Positions 45,978 to 55,619 are shown, numbered from the stretch's first letter. The stretch is DNA of 64,000 nt from SHZI01 sp964417725 (GCA_964417725.1 CAYQIV010000005.1:62001-126000); one strand, 5' to 3'. Notes: generated from the sequence alone by a model not told the origin. Numbers and translations: made by a program.

Positions 45978-47261
45978 ATGAACGACCAAATACCGCAAAC
46001 AAGAAAAATGATGTCCGGTGGACAAACGGGTGGGCTTGTTTGGGCTTTACTCTTCGGCTGGGCCATGAGCGACACTCTTATTTTGTACCTCGCACGCCCG
46101 TGGTTCTCAATGCCACTGAATACGTTTTTGCCATTTCTTCTCGGTGCGGTTTTTTTGTTTACTGAAAGGGGGCGCATTTTGATCCCGCCCAGTGCGGTGA
46201 TATGGATGAGCTGCATCGCGCTCGGATATGGCCTTGCTATTGCCATAGATGTAGAGCCTTTCAGCATCTCGGCCAGAAATATGGTGAAAACCATCTGTGT
46301 TTTTATCATTGGGTATTACGCCGTTGTACGTCAGAACGACTATCGCGTGCTTGGCAACGTGCTTTTACTTGTCGGTGGACTGCATATAGTGGTCTGCGTA
46401 CTGGCCTTGCTTGGCGTCAGCAAAACTTACCTGCCGGTTTCATATCTTCGTGGATTCGTCGATGGTTCACCGGTAAATCGGGCAGAAATCACCACTGATC
46501 AGAATTACCAGGTGTACTACCTGTTCCCGATGCTGCTTGGATTGGCTGTTTTCAAGGAGCGGTGGCGAATCGTATTGATGGCGGTTGGTTTTATCGGCGC
46601 ATTGTTCATCGGCAGTAAACTGGCCACCAGAAGTGGGCTTATTCTGATCGTTCTCACATTCTCCGGCGCGCTGCTCATCCCATGGTGGTACCGCCTCAAA
46701 GGTAGCACCGGTCGTGTCATTCTGGTTGCAGTGATACTCGGTGGCGCATTTCTTTATCAGCTGCCCGCCCTGATATCCGCCACCGCCGACATACGGCTGC
46801 GCATGAACGCCGAACAGATGACAACGTTCTGGGGACGCGTGCTTTCATTTACATATCTTATAGAGCACCTCTTGCACCCCGATTGGTGGATACCGAAAGG
46901 CACTGATGTATTTCTCAAGCAATACGGTAGCTTTCCACACAGTTCACCCACCATGATGTACCTGCAGGCCGGGTTACTAGGGCTCATAGGCTGGGTCATG
47001 CTGGTCATCGTTCCGCTGATGAAAGGGCTGCGCGGTATATGGCTTCGCCAAGGTGGCACCTTCCTGGCTGTTATCATCTTTGGCGGCCTCATCTCCTGGC
47101 TAGGTGCCATGACACTACCGGCATCGTTCTTTGAACAAGCGTGGCTTTGGGCCGGCGCAACAGCCGGAGCCGCAGCCTCTCTCCGTGCAAAACGAAGGCC
47201 TGTTACTGCCCTCAAGTCACCTGAAGAGCGGCCTGGCGAGCCGCCCAAGGAACTGGAGTGA
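45978..47261 (+). CDS. O-antigen ligase/polymerase family membrane protein (second copy)
   Basis: 427 residues, about 11 membrane helices. The large periplasmic loop includes PKGTDVFLKQYGSFPHSSPTMM, in which the PHSSP-type motif is the usual ligase/polymerase histidine. Same length as the gene at 32358 but little evident similarity outside the general pattern, so it is a second, distinct Wzy/WaaL-like protein. A 4-bp overlap (GTGA) with the following GT4 makes an operon. Confidence 0.82.
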   Translation: MNDQIPQTRKMMSGGQTGGLVWALLFGWAMSDTLILYLARPWFSMPLNTFLPFLLGAVFLFTERGRILIPPSAVIWMSCIALGYGLAIAIDVEPFSISARNMVKTICVFIIGYYAVVRQNDYRVLGNVLLLVGGLHIVVCVLALLGVSKTYLPVSYLRGFVDGSPVNRAEITTDQNYQVYYLFPMLLGLAVFKERWRIVLMAVGFIGALFIGSKLATRSGLILIVLTFSGALLIPWWYRLKGSTGRVILVAVILGGAFLYQLPALISATADIRLRMNAEQMTTFWGRVLSFTYLIEHLLHPDWWIPKGTDVFLKQYGSFPHSSPTMMYLQAGLLGLIGWVMLVIVPLMKGLRGIWLRQGGTFLAVIIFGGLISWLGAMTLPASFFEQAWLWAGATAGAAASLRAKRRPVTALKSPEERPGEPPKELE

Positions 47262-48457
47262 TTGACGTCGTTCTGCTTGGCTCATCCAGCGCGCCGAACA
47301 AAGGATCCGGCATCAATACCTATGTAAATTGCATTGCTGCCGCCATGCTCGACAGAGGTATCAGGGTCATCTATGCAGCTCCACCAAACGTCACCTCTGC
47401 CCCGCCGGCGAACATTACTGGCTATACCCACGTTCCCATCGGGCAGGCAGATAGCCCGCCGACAGCAGCAAAGTGGATACTGGAAGCTCTGTACGAGCAC
47501 AACGTAAAACTCATCATCAACAACGACAACCCCTACCTCCAAGCCATCGCACCCTGGGTAGATTGCCCTTTCATCTCGGTCGGCCACATGTCGCGGACCA
47601 ACGTCGCGCGGCTTGCTTGTCACAATCACGACTGGGTCGATTATGTGGTGGCTATTTCAACGGATATGCAGCGTCGATTTGTTGACGGATATAATTTGGA
47701 GCCATCCCGCGTGCCCATCATCTATAACGGCGTCAGCGATCCGCTGAACGGCGTACTGCCGGCACGAGAAGGTCACCGAAATCTACACGCTGTATTTGCA
47801 GGCGGTACGGGGCGCAACAAGGGTGCGGACCTGCTTGAAGACGCCATTACTCGGCAACCACTACCAGAGAATATGACCTTGCACTGGTTCGGGCATATGT
47901 CCGAGCAGGATCACCGGCGTCTATCACTCCTGCCTCGAGTCATGGTGTACGGCCGTACATCTCGTCAGGAATTCCTCCAGGTTCTGGCACAGGCCGACAT
48001 CTTCCTTCTGCCATCGCGCACCGAGGGTTGTCCGATGGCAATGCTGGAGGCAATGAGCTATGGCGTCGTGCCTGTCGCGAGCAATGGGACCGGAGCCATG
48101 CAGCGCATCATCATTCATGGCCAGGAGGGATTCATCTGCCGGCTCTCTGCCTGGGGACGCGATATGCATGGCTGCATCTCCCAGCTCGGCCGATCCCCGG
48201 CACAGCTGGCCGGGATGCGTCAACGCACCTACCGCCGATTTCAGGCTGATTTCACCATCGATACAACCGTCGATCGCCTGCTTGCGCTCGGCGCCATACC
48301 GACATGCGAGCGCGCACAAAAACCAGCACGCCTGCGCCTCCTTCGATGGCACAGACCTACTTTGCCGAACTCCTTGAAAGCCCCTCTTCTAGATCGGTTG
48401 GCGATCCGCGCAGGGTATCTGCGTCGAGCTGATACGTATAGTCGCGATAGCCTCTAA
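47258..48457 (+). CDS. GT4-family glycosyltransferase
   Basis: 399 residues with a GTG start overlapping the previous stop. GT-B fold with LLGSSSAPNKGSGINTYVNC (glycine loop), VPIIYNGVSDPL, VFAGGTGRNKGADLLEDAI and RTEGCPMAMLEAMSYGVVPV carrying the E-x7-E signature. Repeat-unit assembly in the cytoplasm. The C-terminal 60 residues are unusually basic and may bind the membrane. Confidence 0.87.
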   Translation: MIDVVLLGSSSAPNKGSGINTYVNCIAAAMLDRGIRVIYAAPPNVTSAPPANITGYTHVPIGQADSPPTAAKWILEALYEHNVKLIINNDNPYLQAIAPWVDCPFISVGHMSRTNVARLACHNHDWVDYVVAISTDMQRRFVDGYNLEPSRVPIIYNGVSDPLNGVLPAREGHRNLHAVFAGGTGRNKGADLLEDAITRQPLPENMTLHWFGHMSEQDHRRLSLLPRVMVYGRTSRQEFLQVLAQADIFLLPSRTEGCPMAMLEAMSYGVVPVASNGTGAMQRIIIHGQEGFICRLSAWGRDMHGCISQLGRSPAQLAGMRQRTYRRFQADFTIDTTVDRLLALGAIPTCERAQKPARLRLLRWHRPTLPNSLKAPLLDRLAIRAGYLRRADTYSRDSL

Positions 48458-48564
48458 CCCACTCGTAATTTCATCGGCACCACACACCGTACATAAAACG
48501 AATAATTGCCATTCACGCTTATTCCAAATACGCCACCAATTAGGTCGTCGCTGTACACCGGTCA

Positions 48565-49977
48565 ATGAAGCCCAGAAAAATAGCCGCATACGCAATTGGA
48601 CCGATCGGTGGAGCAGCTTTTGCACTGATAACGCTGCCGCTTGTCGCATGGATCTATTCTGCGGAGGACGTCGGGCGATTAAATATGGCCCAACTTGCCT
48701 CCACCTTCTGCCTGCAGTTGTTTAGCCTTGGGCTTGATCAGGTTTATGTGCGTGAATATCACGAGACCAAAGACAGGGCAGCATTACTGCGTGCCGCAGT
48801 GTTGCCGGGCGCGCTGGTGCTCGCAATTGTCCTCGGCATATGTCTTGCGGTACCCGGACTTATCAGCAAGGTGCTATTCGCAGTCGAAAGCTCCACTCTG
48901 AGCATTCTCGTCGCCGTCGCACTGGTCGCAGTATTCATTACGCGGTTTTTATCGCTGATTTTCCGGATGCAGGAAAGGGGACTTGCGTACTCTATGAGCC
49001 AGGTTCTGTCGCGCGCCATGTTTCTCTGTGTGGTGGCCATATATATCGGCCTGGCCGTTACCGCCAAGCTCATAAATTTAATCGTTGCGCATACGCTATC
49101 CCTGTCAGCTGCATGCATTCTGCTTGCATGGAGTACGCGACATGAATGGCTGCCCGCCATCAATGCCCGCATAGACCGCAGTCAACTTAGGGAGATGCTC
49201 CACATCGGCCTGCCACTGATCATCAGTGGTCTTGCGTATTGGGGCCTGACCGCACTTGGCCGCCTTTTCCTCCGTAGCTACGCAGGCTTTGAAGAACTTG
49301 GAATCTATGCTGTAGCCACCAGTTTTGCGGGTGTAGCAATAATCGTCCAGAATGTTTTTTCGACGATATGGGCGCCGCTGGTATATAAATGGTCGGCGAC
49401 AGGAGTCAACACAACCAAGATCGACCAGATCATCGAGATGGTCGTCTATGTAATCGTCGCCATATTCGCACTGGCCGGCCTGGCCTCCATGCTGGTGACC
49501 TATCTGCTGCCGCCAGAGTATGTACGAGTACGGTATCTGCTGGTGGCATGTATGGCTCACCCTCTTTTTTACACCCTGTCCGAAACAACGGTCGTCGGCA
49601 TCGGAATTCAACGCAAAAGCATATACGCCATGACAGCGTCTATTGCAGGCTTGCTGACCGCTATCGGTGCAAATTACCTGCTTGTGCCCCGGTACGGTGC
49701 TGACGGTGCGGCTATAGCCACAGCCATTTCGTTTTGGGTGTTCCTGGTGTTTCGAACCGAGATGGCCATTCTCGCATGGAGGCCGCTGCCACGATTGAAG
49801 ATCTATGGATGGACGTTCGCGTGCCTTACAGGCGCAGTCGCCTTTGTCGCACTCGGCAGTCAGCACACACTATTTTTCTTCACTCAATGGCTCATCTTAC
49901 TGGGCATTGCATCTGCGCTTGGAGCAACGTTGTTTTTCCGTCACTACAAGCCATCCATGAACAATAATGTCGCCTAG
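48565..49977 (+). CDS. Polysaccharide flippase (Wzx-like, second copy)
   Basis: 470 residues, about 12-14 membrane helices (for example YAIGPIGGAAFALITLPLVA at the N-terminus), MOP/polysaccharide-transporter family, longer than the 427-residue flippase at 33634. With the adjoining Wzy-like gene and GT4 this makes a second, self-contained export set. Starts 107 bp after the GT4. Converges on the ATPase gene with 140 bp between stops; no strong hairpin seen there. Confidence 0.85.
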   Translation: MKPRKIAAYAIGPIGGAAFALITLPLVAWIYSAEDVGRLNMAQLASTFCLQLFSLGLDQVYVREYHETKDRAALLRAAVLPGALVLAIVLGICLAVPGLISKVLFAVESSTLSILVAVALVAVFITRFLSLIFRMQERGLAYSMSQVLSRAMFLCVVAIYIGLAVTAKLINLIVAHTLSLSAACILLAWSTRHEWLPAINARIDRSQLREMLHIGLPLIISGLAYWGLTALGRLFLRSYAGFEELGIYAVATSFAGVAIIVQNVFSTIWAPLVYKWSATGVNTTKIDQIIEMVVYVIVAIFALAGLASMLVTYLLPPEYVRVRYLLVACMAHPLFYTLSETTVVGIGIQRKSIYAMTASIAGLLTAIGANYLLVPRYGADGAAIATAISFWVFLVFRTEMAILAWRPLPRLKIYGWTFACLTGAVAFVALGSQHTLFFFTQWLILLGIASALGATLFFRHYKPSMNNNVA

Positions 49978-50117
49978 TTTTTGCAGTAAGCCAGGATGAT
50001 CTGAGCCGCGTCCATTCGCCGGACCATGCTGACGGTTGGTTTCCGGCGCGCTTGACCTACGCCTGCGCTGCAAATTCTCCAGGGGCGCCATCGCCGCGAA
50101 GCACGGAAGGTATGCCA

Positions 50118-51011
50118 TCACCCCAGCGATGAGGTCGCAGGCGGGAGCAGATCGGCAGATGGACTGACGTCCGTTGCAAGGGAATCGGCTGTAGCCCCCC
50201 CCGGCAGTCCCATCCGCCGCCGGTCCTCGAGCACGGCACCGACTTCGGCGACGGTGATGGTGTCGCGACCCTCGGCGAAGCCGTAGACCAGCGCCAGGTC
50301 ACAGAAGGTGTTGATCAGCCGCGGCACGCCGCGGCTGGCGGCGGTGACGAGGCGGATGGCCTCGGCGTCGAAGAGGTCCTCGCGGCCGCCGGCGGTGGCC
50401 ACGCGGTGGGCGATGTAGCGGGTCACCTCCTCGGCAGTCAGGCGCTTGAGGTGGTACGCCACCGAGACGCGCTGGGTGAGCTGGCGCAGGCGCGGGTTCT
50501 TGAGCAGGGCACGCAGTTCGGGCTGGCCGACGAGGATGACGTGCAGCAGGTATTCCTTCTGCGCGTTGACGTTCGACAGCATGCGCACTTCCTCGAGGCC
50601 GCGCAGGCCGAGGTTCTGGGCTTCGTCGATGATCAGCACCACGGGCCGGCCGGCGGCGTATTCGCGGATCATGAACTGGACGAAGTCGTCGTAGAGTTCG
50701 ACCTTGCTCTTCTGTTTGTAGTCGAGGCCGTAGGCCATCATGATCCATTCGGCCATGTCGCCGAAGGATTGCGTGGTGAAGTTGATCAGGCCAACGGTCA
50801 TGTTGTCCTGCATTTCGTCGAGCAGCCGGTTGACGAGCGTGGTCTTGCCGCAGCCGACCTCGCCGCTGACGACGGTGAAACCCTGGCGGTTCCTGATGCT
50901 GTAGCGGAGCAGCGTCAGGGCGACGTTGTGGCCCTTGGAGAGGTAGAGGAACGACGGGTCGGGCAGCAGCGCGAAAGGCCGCTCCCGCAATCCGTAGAAG
51001 GCCTCATACAT
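50118..51011 (-). CDS. ExeA-like AAA ATPase of the exosortase-associated type
   Basis: 297 residues. Begins MYEAFYGLRERPFALLPDP, the standard start of the XrtA/PEP-CTERM-associated ATPases related to ExeA. Walker A GEVGCGKTT (residues 50-58), Walker B VVLIIDEAQN (about 124-133), sensor region HVILVGQPEL, arginine finger region LRQLTQRVSVAYHL. Thought to serve assembly or export of the polymer. Third gene of a leftward module with the kinase and chain-length genes; GC is high again here. Confidence 0.87.
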   Translation of the reverse strand: MYEAFYGLRERPFALLPDPSFLYLSKGHNVALTLLRYSIRNRQGFTVVSGEVGCGKTTLVNRLLDEMQDNMTVGLINFTTQSFGDMAEWIMMAYGLDYKQKSKVELYDDFVQFMIREYAAGRPVVLIIDEAQNLGLRGLEEVRMLSNVNAQKEYLLHVILVGQPELRALLKNPRLRQLTQRVSVAYHLKRLTAEEVTRYIAHRVATAGGREDLFDAEAIRLVTAASRGVPRLINTFCDLALVYGFAEGRDTITVAEVGAVLEDRRRMGLPGGATADSLATDVSPSADLLPPATSSLG

Positions 51012-51035
51012 CGCGGTGCGCGGGCCGCGCCGCGC

Positions 51036-51887
51036 TCAGCGCAGCCACCTCGACAGCAGCCCCGTCTTCGGTTTGTGCATGCCGCCGTAGCCGTAGCCGC
51101 TGGAGGCCGCCTCGGAACGGTTGAGCACGGTACCGATGAGCGGCGTGTCCTTGAGGATCTGGTAGGCCTTCTGCAGGTCTTCCTTGCGCGTCTTGCCGCT
51201 CTCGGCAACCATCAGGATCGAGTCGGTGTAGGGGGCGAAGGCCAGCGCATCGTCGGCGGCGAGGATCGGCGGCAGGTCGAAGACGACCAGCCGGTCCGGG
51301 TAACGGCTGGTGATCTCGTTGACCAGCGCGATCATGCGCGGCGAGCGCAGCATCTCCGCCGAGTTGTGCAGGGCGCTGCGCCCGGGCAGCACGACGAGGC
51401 GGTCGATGGATGGTGAGAACAGCAGCTCATGCAGCTTGACGTCGCGCGTCAGGTAGTCACTGAGGCCGAGTTCGGGCTCGTGGCCGAAATACTTGTGGAT
51501 CGCCGGGTCGCGCAGGTCGAGGTCGACGAGCAGCACCGTCTGGGTGACTTCCATGGCCAGGCTGATGGCGAGGTTGATGGCCGTCAGCGTCTTGCCGCAG
51601 CCCGTCGCCGGGCCCGTCACGGCCACCGAGTTCCAGCCGTTGTTGCGCATGGTCTGCAGCACGCGCGTGCGCAGCATGCGGTAGGCGTCCTTGAAGGGGT
51701 GCTGGGGCACGGCGGCGATGACGCGGTTGTCGAGCAGCGTGGCCTGCGGCACCTCGACGACGCGCGTCATGGTGTAGCGCACACCGGTGGAGAGGTCGGC
51801 GGGCACATCGGCGGCGCTGCGGCGCGTGTCGCCGCCTTCGCTGCGGTCCTGGCCGGCGCGTTCGAGTGCCTTGCGTATGCGTTCCAT
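51036..51887 (-). CDS. CpsD/CapB-type tyrosine-protein kinase of the exopolysaccharide system
   Basis: 283 residues. BY-kinase fold: Walker A GPATGCGKTLTA (92-103, Cys where GEGK is usual), Walker A' VLLVDLDLRDP (118-128) and Walker B LVVFDLPP. The C-terminal tyrosine cluster is minimal (SGYGYGG). Normally phosphorylates itself and controls chain length together with the Wzz-like partner, encoded 17 bp upstream. No transmembrane part, so the cytoplasmic kinase is separate from the membrane activator. Confidence 0.88.
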   Translation of the reverse strand: MERIRKALERAGQDRSEGGDTRRSAADVPADLSTGVRYTMTRVVEVPQATLLDNRVIAAVPQHPFKDAYRMLRTRVLQTMRNNGWNSVAVTGPATGCGKTLTAINLAISLAMEVTQTVLLVDLDLRDPAIHKYFGHEPELGLSDYLTRDVKLHELLFSPSIDRLVVLPGRSALHNSAEMLRSPRMIALVNEITSRYPDRLVVFDLPPILAADDALAFAPYTDSILMVAESGKTRKEDLQKAYQILKDTPLIGTVLNRSEAASSGYGYGGMHKPKTGLLSRWLR

Positions 51888-51904
51888 TGATCAGCCCCCG
51901 TGCC

Positions 51905-53662
51905 TTACATGCCGAGCTTGCGCAGCAGCACGTACCACGCCACGTCGATGTTGATGATGAAGAAATGGATGATGGCCAGCACCACGACGCCGGCCACCGG
52001 CACGATGACGAGGCCGGTGAGCCGGGTCTGGCGTTCGTGGCGCTTGTCTTCGGCGGTCTCGATGACCGGAATCTCGGCGATCGGCGGCGCGCCCTGCACG
52101 CTTTCGACGGCACGCGGGCTGTTGATGGCCGCATCCATGGATTCGGCGATCTGCGGCCAGCCGAGGCCGGCGGCCAGCGTCAGGATGACGAGCAACGCAA
52201 GCAGCACCGGGCGGTTGGGGCTCGAGGGCTGCAACGGCAGGTCCGGCGGCTCGACCAGCGCGAAGCGCTCGCCCTTGCTCTGGGTTTCCAGTGCCTGGCC
52301 CATGCGCGCGGTCGAGAGGCGTTCGCGGGCGGCCTGGTAGGCGGCGGTGGCGGTCAGCAGGCGGCGTTGCAGGGCGCTCAGGTCCTTCTCGACGTCGGCG
52401 CTGCGGAGGGTGTTGCGTTCCAGCTCGTTGATGCGTGCCCGCAGCGCGTTCTGCTTGTCGCGCAGCGAGCGTTCTTCGGCCTCCAGGCCGCGCTTCTGCG
52501 CCTCGATCTGGATGTAGACGGGGTTGTCGGGCCGCAGGCTGCCGACCTCGCGCCCCGGGCTGGCCTCGGCGAAGCGGCTTTCGAGGTTGGCGATGCTGCG
52601 TTCGAGGCGCTGCACCTCGGGGTGTTCGGCGGAGTACTTCTCGCGGGCCTTGGCCAGTTCGAGGCGGGCATCGGCGAGCGCGGCGGCGTTGGGGGTGGCG
52701 TCGACGTTGGTGCCGAGCTGGGTGCGCACGGCTTCGAGATCGCGCCGGGTGCGCACCACGTCGGGGTGGTCGGCGCTGTAGCGGCCCTCGAGCATGGCGA
52801 GCTGGGTCTGCAGGGCGCGGAGCTGGTCTTCGGGCGGCGACACGGGCTTGCCGTCGGGCAGGACGGTGGTGGCCATCGGGCTCAACTGGGCGAGCTGGGC
52901 GCCGAGCATGATCTTGCTGTCCTGGATCGACTGGATGCGCCGGTCGATCTCGCGCAGCTCGTTCTCGAGGTTCTGCATGACCTGCATGTTGAAGCCACGC
53001 AGCTCGGGCAGGCTGCCCTCGTTCTGCTGCTTGATCTGCGAGATCTGCACTTCGAGGTCGCGGACCTCGGCATCCATGCGCTCGACCTCGGCCTGCAGGA
53101 ACTGGCTCGTCTCGGAGGTCTGTTCGGTGCGCGAGCGGACGTTCTCGGCGAGGTACAGCGAGACCAGCTCGTTGGCCACCTGGCGCGCCACCTGCGGCGA
53201 CTCGTGCTCGAAGCCGAGCGTGAAGGCGATGGTGCTGGTCACGGCACGGCCGGCCGCGTCGGGGAGCTGCACGTCGATGACATCGATCTTGATGTCCTTC
53301 TGCACCTCGTCGACGAGCATCAGCGTCGGCAGGTACTTGCGCTCTTTCTCGAAGAGATTGAATTTCTCGATGATGCTGGCGAGGTTGGTGCGCGTCATGA
53401 CGCGCTGGTTGATGTACTGCACCTGGCGGGCGGCGAAGGTGGTGACGGTGCTCGGCACGAGGCCCGGCGGCACGTCCGGGTCCTCGATGAGGATGACGGC
53501 CGACGACGTGTAGGCATTGGGCCAGACGAAGATGCCGACGACACCGGCGACGAGGATGGCCAGCGCGATGAGCAATGCCGGCCGGCGACGGCGCTTCAGC
53601 GCGTCGAGGTAGTCGGCGAAGGTCCGGGTGTCTTCTTCGGGGACTGCGATCTCGTAGGCCAT
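51905..53662 (-). CDS. Wzz/GumC-like polysaccharide chain-length determinant
   Basis: 585 residues. A membrane helix at about residues 28-48 (ALLIALAILVAGVVGIFVW), a Wzz domain, a long periplasmic coiled coil (about 170-470: EVERMDAEVRDLEVQISQI and following heptads) and a C-terminal membrane helix near 560-575. Sets modal polymer length and activates the kinase. First gene of the module; its promoter should lie in 53663-54004. Confidence 0.9.
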   Translation of the reverse strand: MAYEIAVPEEDTRTFADYLDALKRRRRPALLIALAILVAGVVGIFVWPNAYTSSAVILIEDPDVPPGLVPSTVTTFAARQVQYINQRVMTRTNLASIIEKFNLFEKERKYLPTLMLVDEVQKDIKIDVIDVQLPDAAGRAVTSTIAFTLGFEHESPQVARQVANELVSLYLAENVRSRTEQTSETSQFLQAEVERMDAEVRDLEVQISQIKQQNEGSLPELRGFNMQVMQNLENELREIDRRIQSIQDSKIMLGAQLAQLSPMATTVLPDGKPVSPPEDQLRALQTQLAMLEGRYSADHPDVVRTRRDLEAVRTQLGTNVDATPNAAALADARLELAKAREKYSAEHPEVQRLERSIANLESRFAEASPGREVGSLRPDNPVYIQIEAQKRGLEAEERSLRDKQNALRARINELERNTLRSADVEKDLSALQRRLLTATAAYQAARERLSTARMGQALETQSKGERFALVEPPDLPLQPSSPNRPVLLALLVILTLAAGLGWPQIAESMDAAINSPRAVESVQGAPPIAEIPVIETAEDKRHERQTRLTGLVIVPVAGVVVLAIIHFFIINIDVAWYVLLRKLGM

Positions 53663-54004
53663 GATGCGTGGCTCTGTCTCTTCTGGTGGTGTGGGGCGCT
53701 ATCCGGGCCGGACCGATGCTAGCGGGTCATGAAACGGGGGGATGTGACCCGCCGCCCAAATCCCCCCCGCGCTGCGGCATGCGGCGTCCACGGCCGAGAA
53801 TCGGGTCAACCAATATCGCTCAGGACGTTGATGAGTCTAGCACCGCCCCCCGACAGCGCCACACAGATTACCAAGGTTTCACCCGCCACCGCGGGTCCGG
53901 GCACCACGGGCGCGATGACCGGCCGCCGGCATCGCGATGGCCTGCCGGGCACACCGGGCATCCGCGTCGACCCCGACTCGAACGACACGGCGACACCACG
54001 AAGA
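53663..54004. other. Intergenic region between chain-length gene and CTERM protein gene
   Basis: About 340 bp with no credible gene. It must hold the leftward promoter of the chain-length/kinase/ATPase module. A T/A-richer patch near 53810-53870 is the likeliest promoter area, but no convincing sigma-70 or sigma-54 site is seen. Confidence 0.35.
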
Positions 54005-54025
54005 ACGCCCCGGAGGCCGGGGCGT
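54005..54025 (-). terminator. Intrinsic-type terminator of the CTERM protein gene
   Basis: Perfect 9-bp stem (ACGCCCCGG / CCGGGGCGT) with a 3-base loop, 25 bp after the stop at 54051 and followed on the - strand by TTCTTCG, a short U-rich tail. Confidence 0.65.
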
Positions 54026-54050
54026 CATCGGGCCGGCAGTCGCGGCAGGG

Positions 54051-54704
54051 TCAGGTGGTGCGGCGGGCGCGACGGCGCCAGGCGAGGCCCGCGATGCCGG
54101 TGGCGAGCAGCCACACGGCGGCCGGTGCCGGCACGGCCTGCGTGCCGCCGAACCAGGCCGTTTGGGCGAAGCCCCCGGCTTCCCGCGGCAGGCGGAAACC
54201 GCCCACCCGCGCGGCGAAGAACGAATGGCCCGAGGGCGCCCGGCCGGTGGAGAGGTCGACGTAGCTCAGCACGTCGTCCATCGTGACGCCGGCGATGGAG
54301 AACTCGAGCACGTCGGTGCGCGCCCGGGGCCGGCCCTGCAGGACGATGTCGAAGCGGCCGAAGGTCGAGGCCTGGCCGGCGTTGCGTGCGCCGTTGCGGG
54401 CCCGCCAGCCATCCGGCAGGCCGGTGATGTCGAAGGCCTCGGTGGCCGTGCCGCCGACGATGTTGAAGGTGAAGCGGTCGATGCCGAAGCGCCGCCGGGC
54501 ACCATCGGTGAGGGGATCGAGCGCGGTGATGGTGAAGTCGATGTCGCCGCCGGCGCCGTCGGCGATGGTGACCATGAGATAGTTGATGCCGTCGGCGAGC
54601 TTGTTCGACTGGTCCAGATACCAGGACATGGACGCCGACTGGGCCGCCCCGGCCCACAGCAGCAGGACGGTGGCGAAAGCGCTGATTCTGGCGGAACGCG
54701 GCAT
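54051..54704 (-). CDS. VPAPA-type CTERM secreted protein, likely exosortase substrate
   Basis: 217 residues from the ATG at 54704 (AGGGAAG upstream); a longer frame to 54794 lacks support. Signal peptide to about residue 24 (SAFATVLLLWAGAAQS), a beta-rich middle with no known domain (YLDQSNKLADGINYL, FGIDRFTFNIVGGTA), and at residues 191-217 a sorting signal: VPAPAAVWLLATGIAGLAW followed by RRRARR. This is the motif-helix-arginine layout of CTERM domains, of the VPLPA subclass. It fits the EpsI-fused exosortase at 37170, 400 bp away from the polysaccharide module. Confidence 0.85.
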   Translation of the reverse strand: MPRSARISAFATVLLLWAGAAQSASMSWYLDQSNKLADGINYLMVTIADGAGGDIDFTITALDPLTDGARRRFGIDRFTFNIVGGTATEAFDITGLPDGWRARNGARNAGQASTFGRFDIVLQGRPRARTDVLEFSIAGVTMDDVLSYVDLSTGRAPSGHSFFAARVGGFRLPREAGGFAQTAWFGGTQAVPAPAAVWLLATGIAGLAWRRRARRTT

Positions 54705-54863
54705 TGTTCTTCCCTCTGGCGTGTCCATCGGCGTGCCCATCATCGGCCGCCCCCGCGGGGCCGGCGCCCCGGTCTCGCGCCGGGTCGTGGTCACGGACCG
54801 ACTCTAGGCCCATCGCCGGGCCCGTGCAATGTCAAGTTGTCATAATCCGCCCCGCCGCCCCCC

Positions 54864-55619
54864 TCAGCCCGGGCCCACCGCCGCGGCGGCCCACAGCGCC
54901 GCCAGCGCCCGGGCGGTCTCCATCCAGCGCCCGAGGCGGGCGCGGTCTTCCTCGCCGGGCGCACGGCCGAGGCAGGCGGTGAGCCAGGCCTCGTGCGCCT
55001 CGCTCGGCAGCTCGCGGGCCAGCGTGGCGCGGTCGAACCACGGGTCGGCGCAACCGGCGTATTCCCAGTCGATGAGGCACAGGCCGCCGACGCCGCGGAT
55101 GACGTTGGCAGCATGGACATCGTGATGGCACAGGCAGTGGCCGGCGGCCGGTTCGGCGGCCAGCCGCGCGATGAGCGCCCGCGCCGGACCCTGCCAGGCG
55201 GGGCCGGCGGCGGCGGCGTAGCGGGCGATCACCGCCGGCAGGTCGACCGGCGCCGTGTCGACCGGCAGGGCGTGGAGCCTGGCGAGCAATGCGCCGAGGG
55301 CCTCGATGTCGACGGCGAGGGCGGCGGGCCGCAACGCCTTGCCGGGCAGCCAGCGCCTCAGCAGCAACCCGGCCTCCGGATCAGCCGCCAGCGGCGCCGG
55401 GCCGAGGCCGGCCACCGCGACCGCCTCGAGCACGGCGTGCTCGCGACGGCGGTCGAGGCCGAGCGTGGCGGCGCGCGGGCCGTCGATGCGCAGCAGGGCC
55501 TCCTCACCGTTGTCGGCAGTGAGCCGCCAGCAGGCCGCCACGGCCCCCTCGCCCACCGGCCCGAGGACCCGCCAGCCCGGCGCCGCGCCGAGGCGCGCCA
55601 GCGCCGCCCCGGGTGTCAC
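54864..55619 (-). CDS. Choline/thiamine kinase-like phosphotransferase (ThiK-like)
   Basis: 251 residues from a GTG at 55619 that overlaps the transporter stop (GTGA). APH-type kinase fold: CLCHHDVHAANVIRG with the catalytic Asp and metal-binding Asn, and LIDWEYAG with the DxD-type metal Asp. Families with this core include choline kinase and E. coli ThiK. Being the last gene of a TPP-riboswitch operon with a thiamine transporter, it most likely phosphorylates imported thiamine to the monophosphate. No other domain present. Confidence 0.75.
   Translation of the reverse strand: MTPGAALARLGAAPGWRVLGPVGEGAVAACWRLTADNGEEALLRIDGPRAATLGLDRRREHAVLEAVAVAGLGPAPLAADPEAGLLLRRWLPGKALRPAALAVDIEALGALLARLHALPVDTAPVDLPAVIARYAAAAGPAWQGPARALIARLAAEPAAGHCLCHHDVHAANVIRGVGGLCLIDWEYAGCADPWFDRATLARELPSEAHEAWLTACLGRAPGEEDRARLGRWMETARALAALWAAAAVGPG

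Noticed and set aside
51866..53722. 618-codon open frame antisense to the chain-length gene
   Set aside because: Mirror of a coiled-coil coding sequence; no motif, no ribosome site, overlaps a clear Wzz protein completely.
54801..54835. TTGACA on the - strand upstream of the CTERM protein gene as a -35 box
   Set aside because: The nearest -10-like TAGAGT is 23 bases away, too far for sigma-70; not called as a promoter.
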